Assembly: GCF_000282655.1 (NCBI RefSeq)
Contig: NZ_AKIV01000072.1
Location: 1-64,000, forward strand
Source: Polaromonas sp. CF318
GTDB lineage: Bacteria; Pseudomonadota; Gammaproteobacteria; Burkholderiales; Burkholderiaceae_C
Reading direction: 5' to 3'
DNA length: 64,000 bases
Position numbers and translations under genes: made by a program. The notes under the pieces were generated by a model. The model searched no databases. It had not been told where the DNA came from and saw only the letters and a list, made by a program, of their open reading frames with translations. How positions within the stretch are numbered: position 1 is the stretch's first letter; each line of letters starts with the position of its first letter. Positions 18,544-27,400 of the stretch are shown piece by piece.

Positions 18544-19377
18544 ATGATTTCCCCCCTTTCCGCCGCAGATCTCTGGTCCGACCTCGTGTCGGTTCGCGAG
18601 CGTTCGCCGCTGGTTCACTGCATCACCAACCTGGTGGTGATCAACTTCAATGCCAATGTGCTGCTGGCCGCGGGCGCCTCGCCCGTCATGGCGCATGCCC
18701 ATGAAGAGGTGCGCGACATGGCCGGCATCGCCCAGGCACTGGTGCTGAACATCGGCACGCTGGACCCCTACTGGGTCGAGAGCATGAAGCTGGCCTTGGC
18801 GGCCGCCTCGGCGCGCGGAATTCCCTGCGTGCTCGACCCGGTCGGCGCAGGCGCCACGCCTTATCGCAATGCCGCGCTGGAGGCCCTTCTGGCCGTCGCC
18901 GCGCCCACCGTGGTTCGCGGTAACGGCTCTGAAATCATGAGTACGGCCGGCGCCGCCGTGAAAACGCGCGGCGTCGACAGCGAGGCCGCGGCCGGCGATG
19001 CGCTGGATGCCGCGCGGGCTTTGGCTGCGCGCACCGAAGGCGTGGTCTGCGTGAGCGGCGAGACCGACAATATCCTGGACGCCGGCCGCCGCTGGGCCCG
19101 GCTTTCCAACGGCCATCCCTGGATGACCCGCATCACGGGTGTCGGCTGCTCGGCTACCGCCCTTATTGGCGCGTTTTGCGCGGTGCAGCCAGATGCCTGG
19201 CGCGCCACCACGGCGGCCATGGCTCTTATGGGCCTTGCCGGTGAAGTGGCGGCGGAAAAAACCCGGGCGCGCGGCCTGGGCGTGGGCAGCATGGCCGTGC
19301 AATTGCTCGATGAGTTGCAAGGGCTGGACAAGGCCACCTTCACCGCCCGCCTGAAGCTGGAAGTGGTGAACGGGTGA
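18544..19377 (+). CDS. thiM: Hydroxyethylthiazole kinase
   Basis: It phosphorylates 4-methyl-5-(2-hydroxyethyl)thiazole for salvage into thiamine. The 277-residue ribokinase-like protein contains [30 protein letters not shown] at 21-50, the substrate site, the nucleotide site VRGNGSEI (124-131), and [12 protein letters not shown] with the conserved Cys202. It leads thiM-thiE-thiD; its stop is GTGA, touching the thiE region. Confidence 0.95.
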   Translation: MISPLSAADLWSDLVSVRERSPLVHCITNLVVINFNANVLLAAGASPVMAHAHEEVRDMAGIAQALVLNIGTLDPYWVESMKLALAAASARGIPCVLDPVGAGATPYRNAALEALLAVAAPTVVRGNGSEIMSTAGAAVKTRGVDSEAAAGDALDAARALAARTEGVVCVSGETDNILDAGRRWARLSNGHPWMTRITGVGCSATALIGAFCAVQPDAWRATTAAMALMGLAGEVAAEKTRARGLGVGSMAVQLLDELQGLDKATFTARLKLEVVNG

Positions 19378-19388
19378 GGGACGAGGGA

Positions 19389-20039
19389 ATGGCGCGATTG
19401 AAGCCCGAGGCTTTGCGGCTTTACCTGGTCACCGACCAGGCGCTGATGCGCGGCCGGCCCCTGGCCGACGTGGTGGCCGAAGCCGTGCAGGGCGGGGTCA
19501 GCTGCGTGCAACTGCGTGAAAAGCAGCTGGGCACGCGGGAATTCCTGGCCCAAGCCCTGATTCTCAAAGCCCTGCTGGCCCCCCAGGGCATACCGCTGGT
19601 CATCAACGACCGCATCGACATCGCTTTGGCTAGCGGCGCCGACGGCGTGCACCTGGGCCAGAGCGACCTGCCGACGGACGAAGCGCGCAAGCTGCTGCCG
19701 CCCGAGGTGTTTATCGGCTGGTCGGTGGAATCCATTGAAGACGTGCTGCAAAGCGCGGCCTTTCCGGTCGACTACCTGGGCGTGAGCCCGGTGTTTTCGA
19801 CCCCCACCAAAACCGACACCAAAGACCCCTGGGGCCTGGAAGGGCTGGCCGTTGTGCGGGCCGCCACCCGCTTGCCGCTGGTGGCCATAGGCGGCATCCA
19901 TGCCGGCAACGCGCGCGAGGTGCTGCGCGCCGGCGCCGACGGCCTTGCCGTGGTGAGCGCACTGTGCGCCGCCGACGACCCGCGCGCGGCGGCCGCCACG
20001 CTGAGGTCGCTGTGCGACCATGCCCAGGATCACGGATAA
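19389..20039 (+). CDS. thiE: Thiamine-phosphate synthase
   Basis: It joins HMP-PP and thiazole phosphate to give thiamine monophosphate. The 216-residue TIM barrel has QLREK (41-45), the diphosphate/Mg site INDRIDIALASGADGVHLGQSDL (72-94) and SPVFSTPTKTD. I prefer the ATG at 19389 because GAGGG (19376-19380) lies eight bases upstream; a GTG at 19374 overlapping the thiM stop would add five residues. Confidence 0.94.
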   Translation: MARLKPEALRLYLVTDQALMRGRPLADVVAEAVQGGVSCVQLREKQLGTREFLAQALILKALLAPQGIPLVINDRIDIALASGADGVHLGQSDLPTDEARKLLPPEVFIGWSVESIEDVLQSAAFPVDYLGVSPVFSTPTKTDTKDPWGLEGLAVVRAATRLPLVAIGGIHAGNAREVLRAGADGLAVVSALCAADDPRAAAATLRSLCDHAQDHG

Positions 20040-20043
20040 ACCA

Positions 20044-20889
20044 ATGACCGACACTCTCTTTGACCACGAATACCCCCGCGTCTTGAGCATCGCGGGTTCC
20101 GACAGCGGCGGCGGGGCCGGCATCCAGGCCGACTTGAAAACCTTTGCCGCGCTGGGCTGCTACGGCATGACGGCCATCACCGCCCTGACGGCGCAGAACA
20201 CGCGCGGAGTGCGCGCCATCCACGGCGTGCCGCCGCAGATGCTGGGCGACCAGATCGACGCCGTGATCGAGGACATAGGTACGGACGCGGTAAAGATAGG
20301 CATGTTGCACGCCCCCGATATCGTGCTCACCGTGGCCGAGGCGATAGACCGCCATGCGCTGCGCAATGTGGTGCTGGACCCGGTCATGGTCGCCACCAGC
20401 GGCGCGGTGCTGATCGACAACCCGGCCATCGCGGTGCTGGTGCGCGAGCTGTTTCCGCGCGCGATGGTCGTCACGCCCAACCTCGATGAAGCGTCACTGC
20501 TGGTTGGCCGGCCATTGGCCGATGAAAAAGCCATGCAGGCCGCGGCGCAGGAGCTGCTGGCCAAAGGCGCGCGCGCCGTGCTGCTCAAGGGCGGGCATTT
20601 GCCCGGCGATGTGGTGAGCGACCTGCTGGCCACGCAAAGCGGCGAACTGCACTGGATGCGCGGGCCGCGCATTCCCAGCCCCAACACCCACGGCACGGGC
20701 TGCACGCTGTCATCCGCAATCGCCGCCCACCTTGCGCTGGGCCAACCTCTGCTGGGGGCCGTGCAGCTGGCGCGTGCCTATGTGCGCGCGGCGATGGAAG
20801 CCGGCGCCCGGGTTCGCACGGGCGCGGGCAGCGGGCCGCTGAACCACGGCCATGCGCCCCTCGCGATGCGGCTCAAGCCGCTGCGCTAG
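20044..20889 (+). CDS. thiD: Hydroxymethylpyrimidine / phosphomethylpyrimidine kinase
   Basis: It phosphorylates HMP and HMP-P to HMP-PP. The 281-residue ribokinase-fold protein has the N-terminal SIAGSDSGGGAGIQADLKTF, DPVMVATSGAVL, and the C-terminal NTHGTGCTLSSAIAA anion hole with catalytic Cys. The chosen ATG at 20044 is four bases after the thiE stop; an ATG at 20020 inside thiE would add eight residues. The 3' end overlaps the convergent cytX gene by 17 bases. Confidence 0.94.
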   Translation: MTDTLFDHEYPRVLSIAGSDSGGGAGIQADLKTFAALGCYGMTAITALTAQNTRGVRAIHGVPPQMLGDQIDAVIEDIGTDAVKIGMLHAPDIVLTVAEAIDRHALRNVVLDPVMVATSGAVLIDNPAIAVLVRELFPRAMVVTPNLDEASLLVGRPLADEKAMQAAAQELLAKGARAVLLKGGHLPGDVVSDLLATQSGELHWMRGPRIPSPNTHGTGCTLSSAIAAHLALGQPLLGAVQLARAYVRAAMEAGARVRTGAGSGPLNHGHAPLAMRLKPLR

Positions 20890-22186
20890 CGCCGGAAGAG
20901 TCAGAAGCGTCGGAAGAACCGGCTCGCGTGAGCCGCGCCAGGGCAAAGGTCAGTACCAGCGTCGGCAGCGCGGCGCCCCAGTCGGGCGCAAGCCTGGCGC
21001 ACAGGTGGTAGCAAACAATGCCCAGCAGCCAGATCGCGACGGCGCTGGTATTCACCTTGCGTGCGGCCACCAGCGAGGCGATATGCGGCGTGCCGGCCAG
21101 CCGCGCCAGGATCACGCCGTACAAGGGCACAAACACCGAACTGAGCATCAGCAAAAACGGCTCCAGGCTGTGCATGGGCAGCACCAGCGCCAGCGCGGTG
21201 CACAGCAGGGCCAGGCCCACGCCCCATCGGCGCACGCTCCAGGCCGGCTTCAGGCTGTGGCCGGCCACCGAGCCCGAGTACAGGTCGCCGTAAGCGTTGT
21301 CGACCTCGTCGATCAGGATCAGCCCCAGCGCGACCAGCCCGCCCTGCGCCAGCAGCAGCGCGGCGACCAGGTCGGTGCTGGGCGTCGTGATGGCCACCAG
21401 CACGCCCAGCGCGTAGCACCAGATATTGGCAATCGCATAACCCAGCCAGGTGCCGCGCAGGGCGCTGTTGCCGTCGCGCCCGTGGCGCGAGAAATCGGCC
21501 ACCAGCGGCAGCCAGGAAACCGGCATCGCGATCACCAGGTCCAGCGCCGACAGCGTGCTCATGCCGCCTTCGCCGGGGCGGTTCCACAGCGCGGCCAGGC
21601 CCTGGCTGTTGGCCTTGGCCAGGAACTGCCAGCTTAGCCACAGCAGCGAAGCGATGACCAGCGGCAGGCCCCAGCGGCCTATGAATTTGCGCACCAGCCT
21701 GACCATGGAGCCCGACAGCAGCGCCAGCAGCACCGCGCCCCAGAGCAGGGTGGCCAACAGGGGCCACAGGGCGCCCGCAAAACCGCCGGACTGGCGGGCG
21801 ATGGCCACGGTGCCGTCGCGCATCACCACGAGCTCGAAGGTGGTCCAGCCTATCAGTTGCACGATGTTGAGCAGCACCGGCAGGCGCGCGAAGCTGCTGC
21901 CGTAGGTGGCATGCATCAGCCCGGCGCTGGACAGGCCGCTGTCGCAGCCGATTTTGGCGGTCCAGGCCAGCAGGCCCGCGCCCAGGATGGAGCCGCAGAC
22001 GATCACCGCCAGCGCCGTTTGTGTGCCCAGGGCCGGCACCAGGTAGGCGCCTATCTGCATGACCAGCAGACCCACCCCCAGGCTGAGCCAGAGCGCGGCA
22101 TGGTCGCTCCAGCCGAACAGCCGCTCGCTGGAGGACAAGGGCGACAGCGCGGTGTTGCCGGCGGCGGAAGTAGCGGGCGTGGTCAT
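20873..22186 (-). CDS. cytX: Hydroxymethylpyrimidine transporter, NCS1 family (CytX)
   Basis: A 437-residue integral membrane permease of the cytosine/purine/thiamine/allantoin (NCS1) family with about 12 hydrophobic segments. Conserved elements include GLMHATYGSSFARLPVLLNIVQLIGWTTFELVVM. The TPP riboswitch directly upstream and the thiD neighbour identify it as a thiamine-precursor importer rather than a nucleobase permease; HMP as the substrate is inference from the CytX family. It converges on thiD with a 17-base overlap of coding ends. Confidence 0.9.
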   Translation of the reverse strand: MTTPATSAAGNTALSPLSSSERLFGWSDHAALWLSLGVGLLVMQIGAYLVPALGTQTALAVIVCGSILGAGLLAWTAKIGCDSGLSSAGLMHATYGSSFARLPVLLNIVQLIGWTTFELVVMRDGTVAIARQSGGFAGALWPLLATLLWGAVLLALLSGSMVRLVRKFIGRWGLPLVIASLLWLSWQFLAKANSQGLAALWNRPGEGGMSTLSALDLVIAMPVSWLPLVADFSRHGRDGNSALRGTWLGYAIANIWCYALGVLVAITTPSTDLVAALLLAQGGLVALGLILIDEVDNAYGDLYSGSVAGHSLKPAWSVRRWGVGLALLCTALALVLPMHSLEPFLLMLSSVFVPLYGVILARLAGTPHIASLVAARKVNTSAVAIWLLGIVCYHLCARLAPDWGAALPTLVLTFALARLTRAGSSDASDSSGASAAA

Positions 22187-22226
22187 CAGCAGTTCCGATC
22201 TTCAATGCCAGGTCGGCCTGCTTGAG

Positions 22227-22245
22227 GCCCGCAAGAGCTGCGGGC
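22227..22245 (-). promoter_or_regulatory. Hairpin between TPP aptamer and cytX
   Basis: GCCCGCA (22227-22233) and TGCGGGC (22239-22245) form a seven-base perfect stem with a five-base loop. It has no T-run on the minus strand, so it is not an intrinsic terminator by itself; it may belong to a translational or Rho-linked expression platform of the riboswitch. Confidence 0.5.
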
Positions 22246-22254
22246 TTCCGGAAC

Positions 22255-22350
22255 ATGCTTCCCTGCGCGAGGATTACCTCAAATCAGGTTCAAAGGGACT
22301 TTCTCAGCCGCCGCCGTTCGTAATCACGAACCGCGGCAACACCCCCAGCG
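22255..22350 (-). promoter_or_regulatory. TPP riboswitch (THI element) of cytX
   Basis: On the minus strand, in order: GGGGGTGTTGCC, GGCTGAGAAAGTCCC, TTTGAACCTGATTTGAGGT, AATCCTCGCGCAGGGAAGCA. These are the P2/J and P4/P5 conserved boxes of the thiamine pyrophosphate aptamer (CTGAGA and CCTTTGAACCTGAT are diagnostic). It lies about 70 bases before the cytX start, so thiamine sufficiency should switch the transporter off. Confidence 0.96.
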
Positions 22351-22413
22351 AAAGCGCCCTTGCGGGCACAGCGCAAATTGTAGGATGGATTCAGGCTTGA
22401 TTCGGATCGCGGC

Positions 22414-22438
22414 AAAAAGCCCGCGCATGGCGGGCTTT
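22414..22438 (-). terminator. Intrinsic terminator after the ferredoxin reductase gene
   Basis: Minus strand: AAAGCCCGC, CATG loop, GCGGGCTTTTT. Nine-base stem then five T residues, 24 bases beyond the stop codon at 22463. Confidence 0.85.
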
Positions 22439-22462
22439 GCAGGGCATAGCGGCTGTTCCGGC

Positions 22463-23566
22463 TCAGTCGTCAAACACCGGCGATTCAACGCCCAGCACCT
22501 TGTGCAGTTTCGGGCTGGTCGTGGTGTATTGCAGGTGGATTTTTTTATCCGGGAAGATGAAGGGCGCTGCACCAAAGGCCGCCAGCGCGCACTCGTGGAA
22601 GCCGCTCAGGATCAGTTTTTTCTTGCCGGGGTAGGTGTTGATGTCGCCCACCGCGAAGATGCCGGGGATGTTGGTGGAGAACTTCTCGGTATCCACCTTG
22701 AGCTGCTTGCGTTCGATGTCCAGGCCCCAGTCGGCAATCGGCCCGAGCTTGGGCGACAGGCCGAAGAACACCAGCAGCACGTCCAGCGGCACAACGCGCG
22801 TGATGCCGTCGGAGCCGGTGACCTTGGCGGCGGTGAGCCGGCCCTGCTTTTCTTCGTAGCCGGTGACCTGGCCCACGATGAACTGCATCTCGTAGGCCTC
22901 GCAGAGTTCACGCATCCTGGCCACGCTCGCGGGCGCAGCCTGGAAGCCGTCGCGCCGGTGGACCAGGATCACGCTCTCGGCCTTGTTGGGGCCCTCGGCC
23001 GCGAAATTCAGCGCCCAGTCGAGCGCGGAGTCGCCGCCGCCCACGATGACCAGGTTTTTGCCGGCGAAGTCGGCCGGATTCTTCACACGGTAGAACAGCT
23101 GGCTGCCGTCAAATTGCTCCAGGCCATCAACGCGCAGCAGCTTGGGCTGGAAAGCACCTACGCCCGCCGCGATGAAAATCGTCCTGGTCAGAAAACGTGT
23201 GCCCTTGGAGGTTTCGACAAAGAAGCGGCCGTCCTGCTGCCGCTCGACCGTGCTGACTTCCTGGCCGAAATGAAAGGTGGCGCCGAAAGGCTCGATCTGC
23301 TTGAGCAGGTTGTCGGTCAGTTCCCTTCCGGTGCACATGGGCACGGCGGGAATGTCGTAGATCGGCTTGTCGGGGTAGAGCTCTATGCACTGGCCGCCCG
23401 GGTAGGCCAGCGAGTCGATCACATGCGCCTTGATCTCCAGCAGGCCCAGCTCGAACACCTGGAACAGTCCCACGGGCCCGGCGCCCACGATCACCGCATC
23501 GGTCTCGATGGGGCCGTCGTGCTCGGCTGCGGTGTTGATCACTTCTTGGTTCAGTTGGGGTTCCAT
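22463..23566 (-). CDS. Ferredoxin–NADP reductase, thioredoxin-reductase-like type
   Basis: A 367-residue flavoprotein. FAD motif [18 protein letters not shown] (25-42), [14 protein letters not shown] motif [19 protein letters not shown] (about 170-188) and the C-terminal [26 protein letters not shown] match TrxR-like ferredoxin reductases (TR-FNR). It lacks the CxxC of thioredoxin reductases. The ferredoxin gene fdxA sits 70 bases upstream on the same strand, giving a plausible enzyme/partner pair that supplies reductant. Confidence 0.9.
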   Translation of the reverse strand: MEPQLNQEVINTAAEHDGPIETDAVIVGAGPVGLFQVFELGLLEIKAHVIDSLAYPGGQCIELYPDKPIYDIPAVPMCTGRELTDNLLKQIEPFGATFHFGQEVSTVERQQDGRFFVETSKGTRFLTRTIFIAAGVGAFQPKLLRVDGLEQFDGSQLFYRVKNPADFAGKNLVIVGGGDSALDWALNFAAEGPNKAESVILVHRRDGFQAAPASVARMRELCEAYEMQFIVGQVTGYEEKQGRLTAAKVTGSDGITRVVPLDVLLVFFGLSPKLGPIADWGLDIERKQLKVDTEKFSTNIPGIFAVGDINTYPGKKKLILSGFHECALAAFGAAPFIFPDKKIHLQYTTTSPKLHKVLGVESPVFDD

Positions 23567-23636
23567 GTTTCCTGGGGCGCCCGGCGAGGCGCATGGCGGC
23601 CCGGGAAGGGCCTGGGGCCGGCGGCCCCGGGTCGGC

Positions 23637-23966
23637 TTATCGGATCAATTCGGACAGTTTGCCCGTCTTGTCTTTCCATTCCTCGGCGTCGGGCAGAGCG
23701 TCCTTGCGCTTTGTAATGCTTTTCCAGCCCTCGGCGCGGCTCAACTCCACATTGAGCTTGATGAAAGCAATCTGGTCGGCCGGCACGTCTTCCTCGGCAT
23801 AGATGGCGTTCACGGGGCATTCGGGAATGCAGACGGCGCAGTCAATGCACTCGTCCGGATCGATCACCAGCATGTTGGGGCCTTCGCGGAAGCAGTCCAC
23901 GGGGCAGACATCCACACAGTCGGTGTATTTGCAGCGGATGCAGGATTCGGAGACGATGTGGGTCAT
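23637..23966 (-). CDS. fdxA: 7Fe-type ferredoxin FdxA
   Basis: A 109-residue soluble electron carrier. Cysteine pattern [18 protein letters not shown] near the N-terminus followed by [12 protein letters not shown] fits a [3Fe-4S] plus [4Fe-4S] protein of the Azotobacter FdI/FdxA kind, with the long C-terminal tail ([19 protein letters not shown]) of that family. It precedes its likely reductase. Confidence 0.95.
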   Translation of the reverse strand: MTHIVSESCIRCKYTDCVDVCPVDCFREGPNMLVIDPDECIDCAVCIPECPVNAIYAEEDVPADQIAFIKLNVELSRAEGWKSITKRKDALPDAEEWKDKTGKLSELIR

Positions 23967-24067
23967 GTTTTTCTAGGCTAGTCGGTGGAAACCCTTGATT
24001 TTAAGAGGTTTCCGCGAACAGGGTTATCAAGAATGCGAAGCGCGGGCTGCTTCGCGTGAAGGCCGGC

Positions 24068-25378
24068 TCAAAGGACCAGCGCCGCGCCCGAGGTTCTGTG
24101 CGAGGCCGTATCCACCAGCACCAGCGAGCCCAGGATGCGCGAGCGCGAATAGGGCAGGGTGGCCAGCGGCTCCTGCAGGCTCAGCTCGATGTGGCCGATG
24201 GCGTTGGGCGGCAGCTCGCCGGCGTCTTCCTCGGCCAGGGTGTTCACGTCGAGCTTGTGCACGATGCGCTTGACCTTGGCCTTGACCCAGCGGTGGCCGT
24301 GCAGCGTCCAGTAGACGCGGCCCGCGACCAGCGGCTCGTCGTCCATCCAGGCCACGGTGGCCGAGATCTCGCGCGAGGGCTCGAAGCTGTCCACGGCCAG
24401 CAGCCAGTCGCCGCGCGACACGTCGACTTCGTGGTCCAGCACGATGCCCGCGCTGTGGCCGGCCAGTATGGTCCTGGGCTGGCGGGTATGGTCCAGCACC
24501 TGGGCCACCACCGCCGTCTTGCCGCTGGGCAGGATGGTCACGCTTTGGCCGGGCTGCACGCCGCCCGTGGCGACACGGCCCCAGAAAACGCGGCGGCCCT
24601 GTGAGGTGTCCGAGGAGGAGGAGAATTTTTCGACCCATTGCACCGGGAAGGAAAAGGCTTCGGTGCTTTCGGCGGCCGTGACGGGCAGGTGTTCCAGCAG
24701 TTGCAGCAGCGACAGGCCTTCGTAGCCGCACCAGCCGGGCTTGCCGTCGACCACGTTGTAGCCCTTGAGGGCCGACAGCGGCACGGTCGCTTTCACCGGG
24801 ATGCGCGCGGCCTGGGCGAAGGCCGCCAGGGCCGCGGCTATGTTCCTGAATGCCAGCGTTGGATCTTCGACCGCGTCGAGTTTGTTGACCGCGAACACGA
24901 TGGAGGGCACGCGCAGCAGGTTGACCAGCAGCGAATGGCGGCGGGTTTGCTGCAGCAGCTCCAGCGAAGGGTTTTTCCAGTCCAGCTTGGTGGCGTCGAC
25001 CAGCACCACCGCGGCGTCGGCGCTGGAGGCGGCCGTCACCATGTTGCGGGTGTACTGCTCATGGCCGGGCGCGTCACCGATGATGAACTTGCGGCTTTCG
25101 GTGGCGAAGTAGCGGTAGGCCACGTCGATGGTGATGCCTTGCTCGCGCTCGGCCGAGAGGCCGTCGGTCAGCAGGGCCAGATCGGTCTCGCCGCCGCGCT
25201 GCACGCCGGCCAGGTGGTCCTGGAGCACCGCGCGGCTGTCCACCAGCAGGCGGCCTATCAAGGTGCTCTTGCCGTCGTCGACCGAGCCGCAGGTGATGAA
25301 TTTCAGCGCCGGTTTCAGGTCGTTCTGGCCGGGGGGCGCGAGTTTCACGTCGCCGGCGGTCAAATCAGTCGTGCTCAT
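24068..25378 (-). CDS. cysN: Sulfate adenylyltransferase subunit 1 (GTPase)
   Basis: CysN couples GTP hydrolysis to sulfate activation by CysD, forming adenosine 5'-phosphosulfate. The 436 residues carry G1 GSVDDGKST (31-39), G3 DAPGHEQ, and G4 NKLD, with EF-Tu-like beta-barrel domains following. There is no fused APS kinase domain. Its ATG overlaps the cysD stop by one base (TGATG). It is the last gene of the sulfate reduction operon. Confidence 0.96.
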   Translation of the reverse strand: MSTTDLTAGDVKLAPPGQNDLKPALKFITCGSVDDGKSTLIGRLLVDSRAVLQDHLAGVQRGGETDLALLTDGLSAEREQGITIDVAYRYFATESRKFIIGDAPGHEQYTRNMVTAASSADAAVVLVDATKLDWKNPSLELLQQTRRHSLLVNLLRVPSIVFAVNKLDAVEDPTLAFRNIAAALAAFAQAARIPVKATVPLSALKGYNVVDGKPGWCGYEGLSLLQLLEHLPVTAAESTEAFSFPVQWVEKFSSSSDTSQGRRVFWGRVATGGVQPGQSVTILPSGKTAVVAQVLDHTRQPRTILAGHSAGIVLDHEVDVSRGDWLLAVDSFEPSREISATVAWMDDEPLVAGRVYWTLHGHRWVKAKVKRIVHKLDVNTLAEEDAGELPPNAIGHIELSLQEPLATLPYSRSRILGSLVLVDTASHRTSGAALVL

Positions 25379-26334
25379 CAGAAATACCCATCCTTTTTGC
25401 GCTTTTCCATCGATGCGTCGGAGGTCTTGTCGTCCATGCGCGTGGCGCCGCGCTCGCTCACGTCGGCGGCCAGTGTTTCAATCACGATCTCGGCGGCCGT
25501 GGCGGCCGGGCTGTCCACCGGGCAGGTGCAGGTGATGTCGCCCACGGTGCGAAAGCGCACGGTTTTTTCAACGATTTGCTCGCCGTCGCGCGCGGGGGTC
25601 AGCTCCGTCACCGGCACCAGCAGGCCCTTGCGCTCCACCACCTTGCGCTGGTGCGCGTAATACAGCGAAGGCAGCGCGATCTTTTCGCGTTCGATGTACT
25701 GCCACACGTCGAGCTCGGTCCAGTTGGAGATCGGGAACACGCGAAAGTGCTCGCCGGGCTGCAGCCGTGTGTTGAACAGCGTCCAGAGTTCGGGGCGCTG
25801 CGCCTTGGGCTGCCACTGGCCGAAGCTGTCGCGGTGCGAAAAGATGCGCTCCTTGGCACGGGCCTTTTCCTCGTCGCGGCGCGCACCGCCTATCAGGGCG
25901 TCAAAGCGGAATTCGTCGATCGCCTCCAGCAGCGTGACCGACTGGTGCACATTGCGCGACTCGCCGGGATGGGCCAGGCGCACGGTGCCGCGCTTCATGG
26001 AGTCCTCGACGTTGCGCACGATCAGCTCGGCGCCCAGCTCCTTGGCGCGGAAGTCGCGGAAATCGGTCACTTCGTGGAAGTTGTGGCCGGTGTCAATCAT
26101 CAGGAGCGGGTAGGGAATGCGGCCCACGCCGAAAGCTTTCTCCGCGCACTTGAGCATCACCAACGAGTCCTTGCCGCCCGAAAACAGCAGGGCCGGACGC
26201 TCAAAGGCCGCGGCCACTTCGCGCAGGATGAAGATGGTTTCTTCTTCCAGCGCATCGAGGTGGGAGTTGGACAGCCGCGCGATGGAGGTCGCCGGGTCGG
26301 CTGGCAGCAGGTGGGAGGGTGTGCGGGCGTTCAT
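25378..26334 (-). CDS. cysD: Sulfate adenylyltransferase subunit 2
   Basis: The catalytic ATP sulfurylase subunit, 318 residues, N-type ATP pyrophosphatase fold. The PP-loop SGGKDS is at 52-57, and the C-terminal part has the GATRMDDKTSDASMEKRKKDGYF ending typical of CysD. It partners CysN encoded immediately downstream. Confidence 0.96.
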   Translation of the reverse strand: MNARTPSHLLPADPATSIARLSNSHLDALEEETIFILREVAAAFERPALLFSGGKDSLVMLKCAEKAFGVGRIPYPLLMIDTGHNFHEVTDFRDFRAKELGAELIVRNVEDSMKRGTVRLAHPGESRNVHQSVTLLEAIDEFRFDALIGGARRDEEKARAKERIFSHRDSFGQWQPKAQRPELWTLFNTRLQPGEHFRVFPISNWTELDVWQYIEREKIALPSLYYAHQRKVVERKGLLVPVTELTPARDGEQIVEKTVRFRTVGDITCTCPVDSPAATAAEIVIETLAADVSERGATRMDDKTSDASMEKRKKDGYF

Positions 26335-26367
26335 AGGTCTGCGGGGTGAGGTATGGGGGAGGGGCCG

Positions 26368-26988
26368 TCAGTGCGCAAGGTGCAGGCCGCACTCGCGGTT
26401 GTCTTCGCCCTTGGTGGGGTCCACATAGTCGAAGTTGTTGGGCAGGCCGTTGATTTCGCAATACTGGTAAAGGTCCTTGGAAGACCAGTGCAGCAGCGGC
26501 GCGACCTTGATCAGGCCGTCGGGGTTGACGCTGACCGGGTCCATCTGGGCGCGCACCGCGGTGTCGGTGGCGCGCAAGGCCGTGAACCAGACCTGGGGGG
26601 CGGTTTCACGCAGGGCGCGGGCAAATGGCTCGAGTTTCACTTCTTCCGTGAAGGCCGCATGGCGTGGATCGTCCAGCGCCGGGGTCGGGCCTTCCACGGC
26701 CTCGCGGTGCGCACGGGAGCGGCGCGGCAGGTAAATATGCAGGTCCAGCTTGAGCAGCCTGGTCACTTCGTCGGCGAAGCGGTAGGTGGCTTCGGTGTTG
26801 TAGCCGTTGTCCATCCAGACCACGGGAACGCGGGGATTGGCGCGCGTCACCATGTGCAGTATCACCGCCTCGAAGGGGCGGAAATTGGTGGTGACGATGG
26901 CGGGTCGGCCCAGTCCCACGGCCCAGCCCACCAGGCCCTGCGCGTTGTGGCCGAGTTCCGCGTTGATTTTTGCGAGGTCGAGACTCAT
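26368..26988 (-). CDS. cysH: Phosphoadenylyl-sulfate (PAPS) reductase
   Basis: It reduces activated sulfate to sulfite using thioredoxin. The 206-residue protein ends with the catalytic ECGLH motif (199-203, Cys200). The only other cysteine is in QYCEING; the CC..CxxC cluster ligands of APS reductases are absent, which points to a PAPS enzyme. It is short compared with E. coli CysH (244). Lying between DUF934 and cysD, six bases from the former, it belongs to one operon. Confidence 0.92.
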   Translation of the reverse strand: MSLDLAKINAELGHNAQGLVGWAVGLGRPAIVTTNFRPFEAVILHMVTRANPRVPVVWMDNGYNTEATYRFADEVTRLLKLDLHIYLPRRSRAHREAVEGPTPALDDPRHAAFTEEVKLEPFARALRETAPQVWFTALRATDTAVRAQMDPVSVNPDGLIKVAPLLHWSSKDLYQYCEINGLPNNFDYVDPTKGEDNRECGLHLAH

Positions 26989-26993
26989 GGTGT

Positions 26994-27395
26994 TCAGGCG
27001 GCAGCCGCTTCCTTGAAATGGGGTTGTACGTCGACCGCGTCGCCCTGGTATTTGCCGACGCCGTAACCGGGATAGGACGCCAGCACGCGCTGGGCGATGG
27101 CCATGTCCTGGTCGGCGCGCAGCACTGCGGTGTCAAAGCCGCTGCGCTCCATCTGCGCCAACTGGTCCACCAGCACATCGCCGGTGGCGCGGATCTCGCC
27201 CTTGAATTCACGGCGGCGGCGCAGCAAAAAAGCCTGGCTGTAGGCGCGGCCGTCGGTGAATTTCGGGAAGTGCAGGTCTATGCGCGTAACGCCGGCCAGC
27301 GAGACCTCGAAGGGATCGGCGTCGTTCGCGATGGCCAGGACACCGGCTTGTTCGGTGCCGCTGTGTTCATTGAAAGGCAGCAGTTTCATCGTCAT
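26994..27395 (-). CDS. DUF934 family protein of the sulfate assimilation operon
   Basis: A 133-residue cytoplasmic protein found next to cysI and cysH in many proteobacteria. Typical elements are IDLHFPKFTDGRAYSQA and RATGDVLVDQL. It lies five bases after cysI and six bases before cysH. Function is not established to my knowledge; location suggests a helper of sulfite reductase or electron supply. Confidence 0.9.
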   Translation of the reverse strand: MTMKLLPFNEHSGTEQAGVLAIANDADPFEVSLAGVTRIDLHFPKFTDGRAYSQAFLLRRRREFKGEIRATGDVLVDQLAQMERSGFDTAVLRADQDMAIAQRVLASYPGYGVGKYQGDAVDVQPHFKEAAAA

Positions 27396-27400
27396 TCCTT

